Origin: Candidatus Aminicenantota bacterium
GTDB taxonomy: Bacteria > Acidobacteriota > Aminicenantia > Aminicenantales > Aminicenantaceae
DNA length: 6,610 bases
Assembly: GCA_030614645.1 (NCBI GenBank)
Contig: JAUWTR010000102.1
Coordinates: 1 to 6,610, forward strand
Reading direction: 5' to 3'
Shown: in pieces, positions 5,810 to 6,610 of the stretch
How positions within the stretch are numbered: position 1 is the first letter of the stretch
Layout of the letters: each line of letters opens with the position of its first letter
Translations under genes and position numbers: made by a program
Notes under the pieces: model-generated
Told to the model about the DNA's origin: nothing
The model's input: the letters and a program-made list of their open reading frames with translations, nothing else
Database searches by the model: none

Positions 5810-6610
5810 TCACGGATTCTCATTAATGTTTCTACAGGCTGTGTCAAAAGCGTTAAGAACCTGTTTGATTTGATTTTCGGATATAACCAAAGGAGGTTCT
5901 ATCATCAATACAGAACTATTACCATATGCCTGAAGCATAAGTATACCTTGATTGATCATGTCCTTGGATAACTCAAATGCCTTCCGGTCGTCAGCGGCCT
6001 GAATACCTAAAAGAAGTCCGATACCAGTAACTTTTGTTATAATTCTGGGGAATTTTGTTTTAATCTTTTTTAAGCCGTTGAGAAAAAAAGCTCCTTTTGT
6101 GGCGCAGGTGTCAATAATATTACTTCTTTGAAGAATGCGGATTGTTTCTATGGCTGCAGTACATGCCAGGATATTTCCTGCAAAGGATGAGGCTGACATG
6201 GCGAAACTGTAGCTGGATTTTCTCCATAATCTTTTTAATCCCACTAATCCCCCTATGGGAATTAAGCCACCTCCCATGGACTTTCCCAAAACCAAAAGAT
6301 CTGGGACAATCCCATAATGTTCACAGGCAAACATTTTGCCGGTTTTACCGAATCCTGTTTTGATTTCATCGAGAATAAGTAACACATTGTTTTGGTTACA
6401 TATTTTGCGGACTTTTTGGAAGTAGGATTTCGAGGCTAAAACAACGCCCGCTTCGTGTTGAACGGGCTCAAGGAGGACAGCTGCCGTATTTGGAGTAATT
6501 TTCTCTTTTAATGCTTCTGGATCGCCGAAGGGGACATGAAGGATATCCGGAACAAGTGGACCGAATGAACGCTTAAAAGACGGGATACCCGTAACGGACA
6601 GGGCTCCGAA
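5810..6610 (-). CDS. Class III PLP-dependent aminotransferase (N-terminus outside window)
   Basis: The frame runs in unbroken from the right edge, giving 266 visible residues of an enzyme usually about 400-460 long. Visible landmarks in order are GALSVTG, FGPLVPD, AAVLLEPVQHEAGV, LLILDEIKTGFGKTGKMFACEHYGI, PDLLVLGKSMGGGLIPIGG and SSFAGNILACTAAIETI. These match the acetylornithine/ornithine and related omega-aminotransferases. The aspartate of LDE (visible residue 81) contacts the pyridine nitrogen of PLP, and the lysine of LGKSMGGG (visible residue 110) forms the Schiff base. The family moves an amino group to an aldehyde or keto acceptor, usually from glutamate or an omega-amine. The substrate here is unknown. 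An internal GTG near 6385 is not the true start, since 75 conserved family codons precede it. It ends with TGA, 11 bases before the PP-loop gene. Confidence 0.9.
   Translation of the reverse strand, partial: FGALSVTGIPSFKRSFGPLVPDILHVPFGDPEALKEKITPNTAAVLLEPVQHEAGVVLASKSYFQKVRKICNQNNVLLILDEIKTGFGKTGKMFACEHYGIVPDLLVLGKSMGGGLIPIGGLVGLKRLWRKSSYSFAMSASSFAGNILACTAAIETIRILQRSNIIDTCATKGAFFLNGLKKIKTKFPRIITKVTGIGLLLGIQAADDRKAFELSKDMINQGILMLQAYGNSSVLMIEPPLVISENQIKQVLNAFDTACRNINENP

Overview
The window looks like an accessory surface-glycan or small-molecule biosynthesis locus from a Gram-negative bacterium of low to moderate G+C. The transposase remnant and the style of the ligase recall Desulfobacterota and neighbouring proteobacteria, but that is an impression from protein style and not a phylogenetic result. 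The left third (about 1-2000) is strikingly AT-rich, gene-poor and scarred. The right two thirds are tightly packed, with more balanced composition.

Left part, plus strand. The window opens in the last 39 codons of a protein whose tail resembles an SGNH/GDSL-type hydrolase. Next come a 12-bp perfect inverted repeat and the first roughly 34 codons of an IS1380-type transposase, which breaks off abruptly near 327. A plausible sigma-70-type promoter lies just past that breakpoint. It precedes a gene of about 319-333 codons resembling the DUF4915/TIGR03032 beta-propeller proteins. This gene has no ATG at its apparent N-terminus. A gene-free stretch of about 580 bases (1432-2011) follows.

Centre, plus strand. 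Three translationally coupled genes (11-bp overlap, then a 4-bp ATGA overlap) encode an acyl carrier protein, an AMP-forming acid:carrier ligase very like the exosortase-A-associated ligases (TIGR03098 type), and a divergent NAD+-synthase-like ATP-dependent ligase. Together they suggest that an organic acid is activated, loaded on the carrier protein and possibly amidated. That last step is inference.

Right part, minus strand. A class III PLP-dependent aminotransferase (N-terminus outside the window) is followed after 11 bases by a PP-loop ATPase related to the WbpG/PseA N-acetyl-sugar amidotransferases. The latter ends 4 bases from the end of the NAD-synthase-like gene, so the two operons converge tail to tail. 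Both facing enzymes are N-type ATP pyrophosphatases, and an aminotransferase lies alongside, so nitrogen installation (amine, amide or amidine) is the common theme. The acceptor molecule and any transferase are not visible. No tRNA, rRNA, CRISPR array or complete insertion sequence is visible.
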